Under the pieces are notes generated by a model. It saw nothing but the letters and a program-made list of their open reading frames with translations, did not search any database and had not been told where the DNA came from. Positions 46,960-57,963 of a DNA stretch of 64,000 nt are shown here, piece by piece. The stretch comes from Lithospermum erythrorhizon (taxonomy: Eukaryota > Streptophyta > Magnoliopsida > Boraginales > Boraginaceae): the NCBI GenBank assembly GCA_019722365.1, contig JADFUC010001025.1, positions 1-64,000 of the forward strand. The letters are read 5' to 3'. Each line of letters starts with the position of its first letter. Within the stretch, counting starts at the first letter, position 1. Position numbers and translations under genes: made by a program.

Positions 46960-48929
46960 ATCTACTCACTTTATAAAATGGCCCCTAAATTTACTCGTAA
47001 CCCAATCCGTCGATAAACTCTAACGCACCTTCGACATGCCCCTTATCAATCAACATCGTGATACCTTGTCACCTACTCAAATTTCCCAATATAGTATCTC
47101 GGCTCATAGCTCCTATAATATCTTATGTCAATTAACTTAAGGCAGCCGAATTTCTCTTACATATAACACATTCAACCGGCCAATTTTCCTCACTCGCTTA
47201 TCATCTTATTGCTTCCGCTTGTTATTATCATTATCAATCTTAGTATTATAAACATCCTCAATTGCCTCCAAATACCACTCAAAAATTAAAATTCATATCG
47301 CTATCGATATCGCCCACTCATAATTTAAAATACCATACTACTCCATATCACATAATTAAACGAGTAAACGCTAGTACCACCACACCACGGCTCGCACTAC
47401 AACTACTATAAAATAACTTACAAAAGATAAACCACAATAACATTATGTATAACACCATCCTTTTCCCGGCAAAAGTTCACCCTTCGAACACCCCACATCA
47501 TCTCAATATCCTCAAATCAAACAATTCACAAATCACACATATAATATCAACCATACACACAACAATCTCAATGTAGCATCCATAATACACACGATACAAC
47601 AATTTCATATAGGAACTATTCTCGCAAAAATATATTCACGTATAATGCTCATAACACAAATATACTCAAATTGAACACACCCAATCATATACATATTCTA
47701 AACATTTAATACCACAAAAATAAATAGCCTGCATTACCTCAAACACAACCACCGTTCAAGTCAACATTTCACAATTTCTCTATTAAAGCCACAGATAAGT
47801 TTATTACGCAGATACACAAATACAATCAATAACCATATACTTACTCAACATAGATAAGTAACAACCGAAAGTGATAACCTCAATTACTCCAAGTAAGTAT
47901 CCAAGAGAAATTCTTAATTATTTTAAAGATCAACCTCTACACCACGATCAATTTCTAATCCCATGACTACATGTCACCGTAATCCTCTCAACTAACCCTT
48001 TTATTACCCTTAAATTCACACAATTGTACCAACTTATCAACAACTTCAAATTCAACACCAACGACCTCTCAATACTTCCCTGTGATAATCTTGCCCTTTC
48101 TTAAATCCTCAAACATATTCATCCGTATTCCATCTCCAAAGGTTTCTAACCTAAAAGTTTACATCCTCAAGAATGATCATTACTATCACAAAAGATGTAA
48201 TTCTACTCAAACACCAACTCTTATTTAACCATTATTAACAGATGAACTCAAAACTCTTTTCTTATTCAGCCTCGATTTGTATTCACTCCGACTTACTTAT
48301 CATTCCTGATCAACCCACATTTCACATTTCCTTAAAATCACAGATCTTAGTTAACCAGTAACCTTACTTATAACCCATTGATATTCTTTACGACTCCACC
48401 TTGAATATATCGTATATTAATTATCACAACTTATCCTTAATTACCTCATGTCATAAAGTCTCATTAGCACTGCATTACCACATCAACTATTAAGACTCTT
48501 CCCAAAAATATAGATCACCCAATATCTCATAATATTTCCGATATCTTGCATCATATTCTTAACCCATTACATGTATCGCCCAATATAATCTCTCATAAAT
48601 ATCTACCATCGCACCGATCTCCATATATGCCCAAATACCCATCTCAACAAATACATAACTCGACGTACGCTATAGTTACCCAATTCATTTCACACATATC
48701 TCCTAATATAACACATCTTAATCAAATAACACCACAAAACACGTAATGCAAAAGTAGTCTCTGTAAAGCACTCGCACGAGCCAAATTTAAATCTTCAAGT
48801 GGCGCCCTCAACAAATAACGGATTCGGGAAAAGAAAATTGAACTCACACCAGAAAACGACTCACACACCACACACTTATAACCCGAACTCCAGGCACAAC
48901 CACACAAGACACCAAGAAACATAAACCCA
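46960..48929. other. Non-coding core of the LARD-like element
   Basis: About 2 kb, AT-rich and C-rich on the + strand (few G), without an open frame above about 66 codons or any gag/pol motif. On the minus strand it lies between the primer-binding site and the 3' LTR. A polypurine tract is not obvious next to 46960 (AAAGTGAGTAGAT at best). The strong C-over-G strand bias is even along the core. Confidence 0.6.
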
Positions 48930-48940
48930 GCTCGATACCA
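48930..48940 (-). promoter_or_regulatory. Primer-binding site of the LARD-like element
   Basis: On the minus strand the sequence TTTTGGTATCGAGCTGGG lies directly after the LTR end. It corresponds to TGGTATCAGAGC, complementary to the 3' end of plant initiator tRNA-Met, with one deletion that may be a sequencing error. It defines the right-hand LTR as the 5' LTR. Confidence 0.7.
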
Positions 48941-51900
48941 AAATCAGAACGACCGCCTCGCAGCTGCCCCGAGGTTGGGGACCGGCCACCACCTCAGATA
49001 TCGTAGTCACCAACGATGGATAACAATAAAAAATGACTCGTTTTACATCATAAATAAAAACAATATAACTTGGTCCATCGGGCTTAACTAACCAATAGTA
49101 CAAACAACAACATCAAAATCATAATATAAATACACATCATATACAACTCGAGTCAATAATAATTATATACAACGTAAAACTTCAAGAAGATAAAAGTATG
49201 ACTGTTGAGGTCTTCCAGCCACCATCGCCATCTCGGCTGGCACGCAGCCTGGCCTCTACTAACGATATCGGCCCCAAGAACAACCTAGGGCATTTAAACG
49301 CCCGCCCATGTGAAATAGGTGCTCGCCTAAAAAGCCGAAGTGAAAATAAATAGCAATGTAAGCTTAACCCACCATCGCATCTAATAAGAATAATTTGGAT
49401 TCCTCACCTATTTTAGAGAGAGACTATATACCCAAGAGTATTATTTATAGGTTACTTGCCACAAAATAAAACTTTCCTTATTGGCTTTCTAACTAACACC
49501 GATAAACCCACACTACGTCAACAACTTACTCACAAGACACCTTAATTACAAGAGGCAGGTATTTCTCTATCTCATATCTTTCTCAAGTATGTTTAATTCC
49601 CCAATATAATATACACTCAAACACACAATAACTTAAACATATATCTTAACTCTCTCATAACTCATGCATATACGACTCAATCACTTATCTTTAGTTCACT
49701 TTAAAGTACTACTCCCCATTTTACAATCATACTCCTCCTATGACAACTAATGTTCCTCAGAAGACCTTCCAAATATATGCATTTCTTAATATGACTGAGT
49801 AATATATCTTGAATCCAGATAACCTAAGTACAGATTTATCTTCCCAGATTTTCCATTTAGTATAATGGAACTTATTTACCTCCATGGTATCGTGTCGTGG
49901 TTAAATCAAGATTTCTATTCTAGCACATCAATCCATTTTTCCACCATATATATAAAATATCATCAACATCATCACGACAAATTAGCATAACTAATTTATA
50001 ATTTCAAGCCCTAATGTTCTCATCCCAAAGGTATTCTCATCCATTAGCCACTTAAGATATATATAACATATCTAACAAAAAAGACAGAATGCCGGAAGGC
50101 TGGCTAAATCGAAAGTAAATACCAGATCCTCAATAAAAATAGTCACGGCTGCGTCGACGCTTAAAAGATGAAGTACAACCATCAAAGCACTGTTGACAGC
50201 ACAACAACAAGATTGTGAATAGACATCGTAGTCAAATATGAATAAAATACATATATACGGTGATTATCGGATAAAGCTCGCTACAACATAATTCCACATG
50301 AAAGCCCTCGTGTGACATAACACATTTAATATATAATAGAGGTTCGATAAAAGACACAATCACTCAAATGAAATCACAGACTCAACAAACGACTAAAACT
50401 CTAGTCATCAAACCTCCTATCTCTCATATCCCCCACCACAAGTACCATCCTCTAATGCGCATATACTCAATCCGGCTCACCCCAGGAACGACAAATCAAT
50501 AATCACCTCGCACTTATACCGCAAAGAGGCAAGGCCAAACCACATTCTTATACACAAAGTATATGCGCCACCACTTATACACAAAGTATAAGGCACACCG
50601 CACTTATACACAAAGTATAAGGCACAATCGCTACTATGTCAGAGTATGGCCAACCGCACGCCATAAATCGTGAGTATAGGGCCACCTACAACGCATTACG
50701 CTAGAAATGATCAAAGAGAATCATACCGCACGCTATATCAGAGTATAGGCCACCTCTAATACCCACACAAAGAAAAGCCGATCAAAGAGAATCATACCCC
50801 ACGCCATACCCAGAGTATGGCCAACCGCATACCGTAGTATGTACAATTTCGACAACACAAAGAAAGGACAAAGAGAATCATACCGCACGCCATACCGTAG
50901 ACAGGCCACCTCGACAATGCACACAAAGAAAGCGATCAAAGAGAATCATACCGCACACTATACCGGGTGAGTATGTGCCAATAGCCACATATCCCGCAAG
51001 GAAGCGAGTAGTCACCTAATCCCTAGTAAATTCCAACTATGTGGTCATATCCTAATACTCAAGTCACCTCAAATCATACATAACTCCATCGAACACCTCT
51101 CAATAACTAACTACTTACTTTCAACAATAACAACAAAGCATACAAATTAATACATCACACAATCGTGAAATCAATCACAACCGAAGTGCCACAATACCAC
51201 AGCCGATAAAGCCACATAGTCACCATGTCGCCGTCAAGGCCACATAATACCACAAAGGCCGCCAAGGCCACATAATTACCGAATATAAGTTGGGAGTTCA
51301 GCCATCACTACCTCAAACCAGCCTTCAATGCCGCAGAATAGAGCCCATAAATCATATTAGGGCTCACATAATCAACGTTATTAACCATTATGATGTATAC
51401 CATTCCCCCGTAATCTATCACAGTGACATATACACCATTCACACATAATTATATTACAAAGACCTGTACAATCTCTTTACACATAATTATAATACAGTGG
51501 ACAAAAGTAATAACCATTTGAAAGAAGTACATAGTAATACACGCGAGATAAGATTCACCTCTACTAGCTATCACACAAAAGTCCTCACGGCGAACGCGAT
51601 CACGAACGTGTCTCTTCCTGCCAAGGTCAAGGCCTAAGAACACCCGAAGTATACTGTGAACTAATACCAAGAATTACGCTTCTAGAATAAACATTACTAA
51701 CTCTCATCGAACGATTTCTAAACGGCCCAATACGACTTCCGCAAACTATCGAATTATAATCCCATCGAACACAACCAAATCGATCCCCTCGCTAAAATTC
51801 CATCTATTACTTTATCAATACAATCCAACTTATAAATCATTCTAGTTAATCAACAGGTCCCTAATTTAAACAATCTATAATTCAAAATATCAATTATGTC

Positions 51901-52914
51901 TCAACTTGAAAATATTACTTTTTCAACCTAACTCGCCTTTTAATGAATTTTTAAATCACCGATGACATCACAATAGCTATAATAAGGTCCCAATTAAACT
52001 CCCTACACACATTTAAAGTCTTATAAAATATCACCTCAAAAAGTCAACTCAAACCTAGAAAAGTCAACTCGCCTGGCTAACATCCTCAAACAACTTCTAA
52101 ACTAATTCATCACTTATATACATTATAGAACCCATAACAAACTAAGATTCATCATAAAAAATTAAGTTATGGAAAAAAGTCAACCAAAAGTCAACTATGA
52201 TCCTTAGCATTTTTCAAACTCATAAATCGATAATTATCAACTATTATATTTATAATCTGCCTGTATTTAATAATTCTATAACATAATAAACATCAAAGCT
52301 CTCAAAGTCAACTCTAATTTCCAAAAACATCCCCAAACTCAAGAAATACTCCAAAAGATTCGAACTTTCTTACTCAAACGTGTAGAGAATGACCCGGGAA
52401 TCTTCAAAATTTGCACCAAAGCCTCGCTAAATTTAAATAGATTGAAAGAAATTTTCCTTGAGGAAAAATAGGAGAGTTCGCACTGTCGGGAAAGAATATT
52501 ATATTTTTGACGATGACAAGCTAAAAGGATAGCCTTATAAAAGTCTCGGGTCCGCACAAAAATATCTCAAGATTCTGCTCGCTTCTCGCTGTTTTCGGTT
52601 TAGTTTTTCGCCTCGTTTAACAACAATAACTCCAAATATAAATTTAACTTCTAATCCCTCAAATAATATCATGCCATACGATTAAAACTTTAAAAATTCT
52701 CAAACCGAAATATACCAACCGACCGATTCGTTGTATTTCGACCATTCGAATTTCGATCTCAAAGATAAAAATTCTTCCATGACACAAACACTACTAAATC
52801 ATAAATGTAATTGCCCAAAAATTTTACGAAATAATATCATCATCGAAAAAATTTACTATTCCCGGTCCAACCGACCGAAATTTTTTTTTTTTTTTTTCAT
52901 AACGGGTTATTACA
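48941..52914 (-). repeat. 5' LTR of the LARD-like element
   Basis: Partner of 42987-46959. In minus orientation it starts TGTAATAACCCGTTATG at 52914 and ends next to the primer-binding site. The left limit is given to within a few bases because the terminal ACA is blurred. Confidence 0.85.
50510..50990. repeat. Tandem array inside the right LARD LTR
   Basis: Same unit types as at 44540-45010: CACTTATACACAAAGTATAA units first, then longer units with GATCAAAGAGAATCATACCG and variants of CATACC(x)AGAGTATGG. The number and spacing of units differ from the left LTR. Confidence 0.75.
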
Positions 52915-52919
52915 CGGAT
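52915..52919. repeat. Target site duplication CGGAT, right copy
   Basis: It follows the LARD end GGGTTATTACA directly and is identical to 42982-42986. The copia LTR sequence (CGACAGCAGCAATATATTAA) resumes immediately. Confidence 0.8.
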
Positions 52920-53084
52920 CGACAGCAGCAATATATTAAACAATATTAACCGACTAAATAGATTAATATTATCGTCCAACAATTTATATATATATCAACT
53001 TACATATTTAATGAATAAATCGGTTGTACAATCAAATTGTTCAACGGACATTTTATGAGATCGATTATCTCATAGTTCCAACAC
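52920..53084 (-). repeat. 3' LTR of the young copia element, second part
   Basis: It continues the LTR broken at 42986. It matches 57347-57581 with AGCAATATATTAAACAATA, ATGAATAAATCGGTT, CAATCAAATTGTTCAA and TCTCATAGTTCCAACA, with one internal deletion of about 70 bases relative to the intact copy. Confidence 0.85.
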
Positions 53085-53101
53085 TCCAACTTGCCCTTGG
53101 A
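53085..53101 (-). promoter_or_regulatory. Polypurine tract of the young copia element
   Basis: On the minus strand CCAAGGGCAAGTTGGAG precedes the LTR start TGTTGGAACTATGAG. Copia elements usually have an AAGTGGGAG-like tract here. Confidence 0.6.
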
Positions 53102-54299
53102 AGATTTATGATATAGTATCAACGATTCCTTCGATACGTGATTTCTAGCTGTCAAGCTTTGGTAAAATATGTTTCACCAAATTCTTGCACCCACAGTTCT
53201 CTTGGTAATAGACAGGTTAATGTGATATCCAGCTCATAGCTGGTGGTGGCCACCAGATCGCCCTTAACTCTCCAAAATTTTAGAAATCTACTAATTTATC
53301 CGGGTTGTATGAATTCTCTATTTGCATCTTATATTTCCCATTTATACTAGAAGATAATCTCGACCTATGCCGTTATAATCCTCCTGTTACAGAGGACGTT
53401 TGACAAGGTCAAAATACATTACTCCAGTACCCATGGAATCCTATTACTCATGTTTAAGAATTGCCATTCAACATAAGCTCTGTGAGAATCTTCTTGTGAG
53501 ACAGATAATCTACCGTCCAAGTTCTCAAGGCGGTCATATTCCAGTAGTACGGCTTGAAAATATTTCAATGCTCGTAAACCCATGTGATTGATTAGAGTAT
53601 CCATACTCCTTTTTTATCCAAGAAATTGATCAACACAATCAAACACATACTAGTCGTTTGGTGTTCTATTCCAATCAAATAACACTCCAACTGTGACTGA
53701 CTCAATCTTATTATTTTCTTGGCTTGTTAGAAGTTTTCTTTTTGGATCACACATCCAAAGACCTCTCCAGAATAACATAGATTACTGATGGAATCTAAAA
53801 TTTCGTTACTTATAGTGACGAGGTGTAAATATTTTACATACATTCATAATCATCTATAATAATGATGTGGTCTTGAATCCTGAACCTCAGATTCAATGGC
53901 ATTGCAACACAATGGTCATTTATGACATTTAGACGAAGTACTATCTTCTACTAAATCTAGCACCACTCGTGCATCAAGAGAAGAATATTACTTCTTCTTA
54001 GCATGCTTATGTTAGTGTGGTTGATTAGCTAGGTATCTAGTTAAATGTTGTTCTTTGTTCTTAACTTTATGTACATGTGCACTTCTTCATTCAACTATTG
54101 AGGGAAGTGTTATTATTTGAGTACATATTCGGATTAACAGTGAGATCTTGATTCTCCAACTTCAATAAACTATTAGAGATAACCATCTTTATCGCGACAC
54201 CGAATTGGCAAACTTTCAAGATTACTCATTAGTGTTATAATCCGTCTTGCTTCTTATTCACCAACTTCTTAGGTTGTAACTGTACTTAGTTTCTATGTT

Positions 54300-55250
54300 A
54301 TGTAGTCATTTGTTGTGTTACACTTGTTACTTTAACAAGTCATTCACAACTCTATTTATGAGTTTACTTTAGTCCAACTGAGACTGACGATCGTCTCTGT
54401 TAGTTTAAGTGACTGATACAAATGTAGTTCCCTTTGATTTTTATTGTTCTTCTTCCCTCGCATACAACTTTATAATGTGGTAGTAAAGTTGTATTTTTTT
54501 GAAAAGATTCTTTCCTTAAGGTATTCATCTTGGATTTCGGTTAAATGCATTATCAATATAAGCATAACTCAACTTGTTGAGTTCATTTAATTGAGTCTCT
54601 ATGAATTCCAAAAAGATTCGAGCCATCCTTTTTTCTTTTATAGAGAAACTCGTACCCATCCTGATTTGAGTTGGCTGTGTCATTCTCTATTATTAGAATA
54701 CCTTTTACATACTAATTTGCACATGCCAAATACCTCCCACTGACCTTCTTGTCTATACAAGAATCTAATCTCCATTAATGAATTTATTGTTTTGAAATAT
54801 TTATTAAATTATATATATATCAACTATTGTAGATCCGGATAATCTAAAGAATTTGTGATTAATCGAGAATTTATCCAAGATAGAATCACCTCGACTGATA
54901 AATCAGGTTTATCACCAAGTATCAGAAAGAAGGGGACATTTCCATTTAATTAATCATTTGTATTATAGTAAGATGTTCCCTTGATAACCTTGTTATGCGT
55001 GAGGGGAATATGTTAATATCCAAATTTGTATTTTGTGATATTTAAACTATCTCCGGATCGTAATAATCCTAAATCGTCATCTTTGTTGTTCATGGTCAGA
55101 TCCTTAAAAGCTTCACCTTTTGTTGGGGATTACCATCAGAAAGTAACAATAAGTTCAACTTCATCTTATAATTTGTCAACTGATTGACTTGGGTGAAAGT
55201 TTCTATAAGATTTTGAACCTCGACTATTAAGGAACGCTCCACATCTACAC
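54300..55250 (-). pseudogene. copia gag remnant of the young element
   Basis: Minus-strand translation from about 54660 gives MGTSF...EKRMARIFLEFIETQLNEL and, across a frame change, a SLPxSF...YYHxxK-like stretch. This fits copia gag (UBN2-type) proteins, where an MGTSVxEHVxKM...LNELE block is followed by LPxSFxxFxxNYxMNK. Frameshifts abound. No zinc-knuckle motif was found, and no pol motifs follow in the remaining 1.2 kb before the 3' LTR. Confidence 0.5.
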
Positions 55251-55699
55251 GTTATTCCCAGATTTCTAAAATATGTAGTACTAAATGTATATTCGTTTAT
55301 ATTTTACTGCATTATTGTACTAGCAATAATGTGAGAGTGCATCCATTCATTGTTTTCATAAATTTTTATTTATGATTTTTAATAAATATATTGCTCTAAA
55401 TATTTAATTTTAAGTTAATGGATTATTTTTGTTAGAGATCGATTTCAAGTCACTTTACTTGAATTCTTATGGACATACATACTATGTTATTTTTATGTTG
55501 TTCTAACTAACTTAATGGAGATATGATTATCGTTTGTAACTTTTATGTATGAATTAATAAAAGCGAGTCGTATTAACCTCAAAGCATAAGAGAAAAACAT
55601 CAATGTTCAAAACATAAACAAAAAAGTCATTCCTGATCAAAACATGATGCTAACTAGACAATACGTGTCATAAAATAGTAGTCTAACTAAAAATGATAA

Positions 55700-55840
55700 A
55701 ACTGGTGTAAAGTCACTAGTAATCTAATTCTAGTGTTCATTTAATAAAACTGGTGTAAAGTCACCAGTAATCTACTTCTAATTTGTCTAAGTGTAAAGTC
55801 ACTAGTAATCTAATTCTAGTGTTCATTTAATATCTAATAT
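55700..55840. repeat. Tandem repeat in the young copia leader, unit about 55 bp
   Basis: The block ACTGGTGTAAAGTCACTAGT with AATCTAATTCTAGTGTTCAT recurs three times between 55700 and 55835, as TAAAACTGGTGTAAAGTCAC and GTGTAAAGTCACTAGTAATC variants. Confidence 0.75.
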
Positions 55841-56239
55841 TAAAAAAATAACCATCATTTTCTAAAAGTACTTATTTTATAATTATGATGATTAATTCCT
55901 AAATTATATCATAATTTGAAACACTAATTATCTAATAATCATGGGTCTCAATTTTAATTAAATCAAATTCGAAATTTTATGTTTAAACCTAATCGAAATT
56001 AGAATTTAATTGACAAAAGTCCACTAGCTTTAATTGATTCCAAAAAACAAGTAATATTTAATCTAATCTAATTAGAACTAATTTTAATGTGATTAAAATA
56101 AATTTCATCAAGAAATTAAATTAATTCAATTCAATTGATGTCCAACAAATCAATTTTGACAAAAAAATCCATCAAGAATTGAGTTTGGATCAAACCATAA
56201 CTCAATTGACCCATTTAACAAATCAATTGGACCAATTCA

Positions 56240-56520
56240 GCAGCCAAAACCACGGTGCTCAGCAAGCAGGCCCACCCTAGCCCAACGCAGCACACCCCGA
56301 TCAGATTCAAGGCCCTACTAATGCTCTAACAACATGGCCTGACGCCCAAAACACACGCCCAAACCAAAGACTGCCACGCCATGCCGACGTTGCAGGTAAC
56401 AGACGCTTCATGTGATGACTTTCGACCGAGGCGACGCCATCGCTAATCGCCGCCTCTAGGTCGATGTCATCGCACATCGCCTAGTTGATGTGGTAATACG
56501 TGTCGACTTTTTTCTGCCTC
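56240..56520. other. GC-rich leader block of the young copia element
   Basis: A GC-rich block between the AT-rich leader and the primer-binding site. A similar AT-rich to GC-rich switch occurs in the first copia element (6240-7140, then 7160-7560). No coding sense could be assigned. Confidence 0.4.
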
Positions 56521-56790
56521 TGATACGATTAGGATCTGAATCGATGGTTTTACCAAGCCAATTACAAACCGACATACAAATAATTTGAAAAACATTCTCA
56601 AAAATCAAAAATATTATTTGAAAATTTTTCAAGTTGATTAGTTTCAAAAATAATTAACAATTTATTTTATTAACATAATTCATTAAAAAGAAATTAAACA
56701 CCATTAAATGCAAATCAAACATCTAAAATAGTCCAAAAATTCCACTAAAACAATTTTACACATTATTTACATAATTGTAATCATATAGCC

Positions 56791-56806
56791 TGAGCTCTGA
56801 GGCCAC
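56791..56806 (-). promoter_or_regulatory. Primer-binding site of the young copia element
   Basis: On the minus strand GTGGCCTCAGAGCTCA follows the LTR end CCTAACA. It corresponds to TGGTATCAGAGC, the initiator tRNA-Met complement, with TA read as CC. It fixes 56807-57581 as the 5' LTR. Confidence 0.65.
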
Positions 56807-57581
56807 TGTTAGGTTCTTAAATGTATAATTAAGTTCTAAACATATTGGATACGAATCGAAGGATACTATGGATTGTACAAAAATAATAAACAATGAACTA
56901 CGAGCTTTGTAGCTTTTCTTCGATACTATCAAGAGGCGTTAAAAGAATTGCTCACAATACTAAACGAGTATACATCTTCAAGATAGTCCGCATATCAAAT
57001 CGTCGTAACCCTTTGCACGCTTTACTAGAACGACAAAGCGAAACTAGAATAAAATTAAATAGGAAATAATTCTCTTCCAAAGCGGGGAGTTCGGCCGGTT
57101 TTGGAGGCACAGAGGGTTATGATTTCGTTTAACTCAATTTTTTAGCATTCTTTGATTTATTTAGGTTAAGCCACTTTTTGAGCATTCCCATCTCCTCTAA
57201 CCGCATAGCCAAGCCATTCCCCTATCCCGAGACTCGATTTTTCGTCCCGAATGTTTTCTTTCGTGTTTCACTTTATACTCGGGAAGTTTTATAATACATT
57301 TATTATATAGTTTGATTTCTTGTTTGTATGTGACCGCTTAGGACTGATCGACAAGAGCAATATATTAAACAATACTAACCAACTATTGAATTAATATATA
57401 GACAAGCTCTTATCCTAGAAGTCATCGTGAATCCCTTAATGTCAATTCCGATAAATCCTAAATATTAATTGTCCAGCAATTAATATATATTGAACTTAAA
57501 TATTATGAATGAATAAATCGGTTATACAATCAAATTGTTCAATCCGGCATTTTACGAGACTGACATCTCATAGTTCCAACA
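56807..57581 (-). repeat. 5' LTR of the young copia element (775 bp)
   Basis: It is bounded by TGTTAGG and TTCCAACA. It matches the interrupted 3' LTR block by block and is also related to the LTR-like stretch at 8509-8760. It is useful as the uninterrupted reference for the LARD insertion site (TTAGGACTGATCGACAAGAG at about 57339). Confidence 0.85.
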
Positions 57582-57963
57582 AGATAGTTGTTTTTGGGCA
57601 CTTTGGATTTTGCGATTTATGCACTAAAACCCAGGCTTTACTCATTATTTGCGGGCGATATCCAAATGGCATCGAGTCTATTGTTTGTATACCGCTTGCT
57701 TACGAATACTGAACCATAACCTCAAGTAAGACAACTCAAACCCTCAAATGATTAAAGGTTGGTTTAAATCTCAAATAATTCATGTGGTGTCTCATCTTCT
57801 GTTATTTAGGTATTCTATTCAACGGTAATTATCTAATAGAATCGGCTTCACATTTGCGCGGCAGTCTCGAACTTTCAGCAAGTAGAATTCATCATCTTTT
57901 AAAGTTATATTCTTTCCTTTAGCTACTCCGCTTGAGTGCGTAGTATGTGATTCATATATTATA
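57582..57963 (-). pseudogene. copia integrase remnant of the old element
   Basis: Minus-strand translation across frames gives a KPTFNHLRV block at about 57750, typical of copia integrase (TPxELWKGRKPxxxHLRVWGC). It then gives an IWIS...-like stretch where SGYFIGYPExSKGYRFYCP is expected. The next segment (LESRNATFF) is found on the far side of the young copia element at about 42380. At 57963 the coding strand is cut by the Tekay-type LTR. Confidence 0.65.

Larger units (their letters stand above)
42987..52914 (-). mobile_element. LARD-like non-autonomous LTR retrotransposon (9.9 kb)
   Basis: Two directly repeated LTRs of about 3.97 kb (42987-46959 and about 48941-52914) flank a core of about 2 kb without coding capacity. 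In minus orientation the element starts TGTAATAACCCGTTATG and ends near GATTTACA, has a primer-binding site at 48930-48940, and is flanked by CGGAT target duplications. Very long LTRs with a short non-coding core match the definition of large retrotransposon derivatives (LARDs), which depend on proteins of a related element. The LTR ends and several inner blocks are shared with the Tekay-type LTR at 57964, suggesting Ty3/gypsy ancestry. Confidence 0.85.
42405..57581 (-). mobile_element. Young Ty1/copia element, split by the LARD-like element
   Basis: The LTRs match: 42405-42986 plus 52920-53084 (3' LTR, interrupted) and 56807-57581 (5' LTR). Both start TGTT(A/G)GG and end CCAACA in + orientation. 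A primer-binding site lies just inside the right LTR and a polypurine tract just inside the left LTR, which fixes the strand. Without the nested element the copy is about 5.2 kb. The interior (53085-56790) holds gag traces but no clear reverse transcriptase or integrase, so it is probably non-autonomous. Flanks GTATA and AGATA may be a target duplication with an error. Confidence 0.8.
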
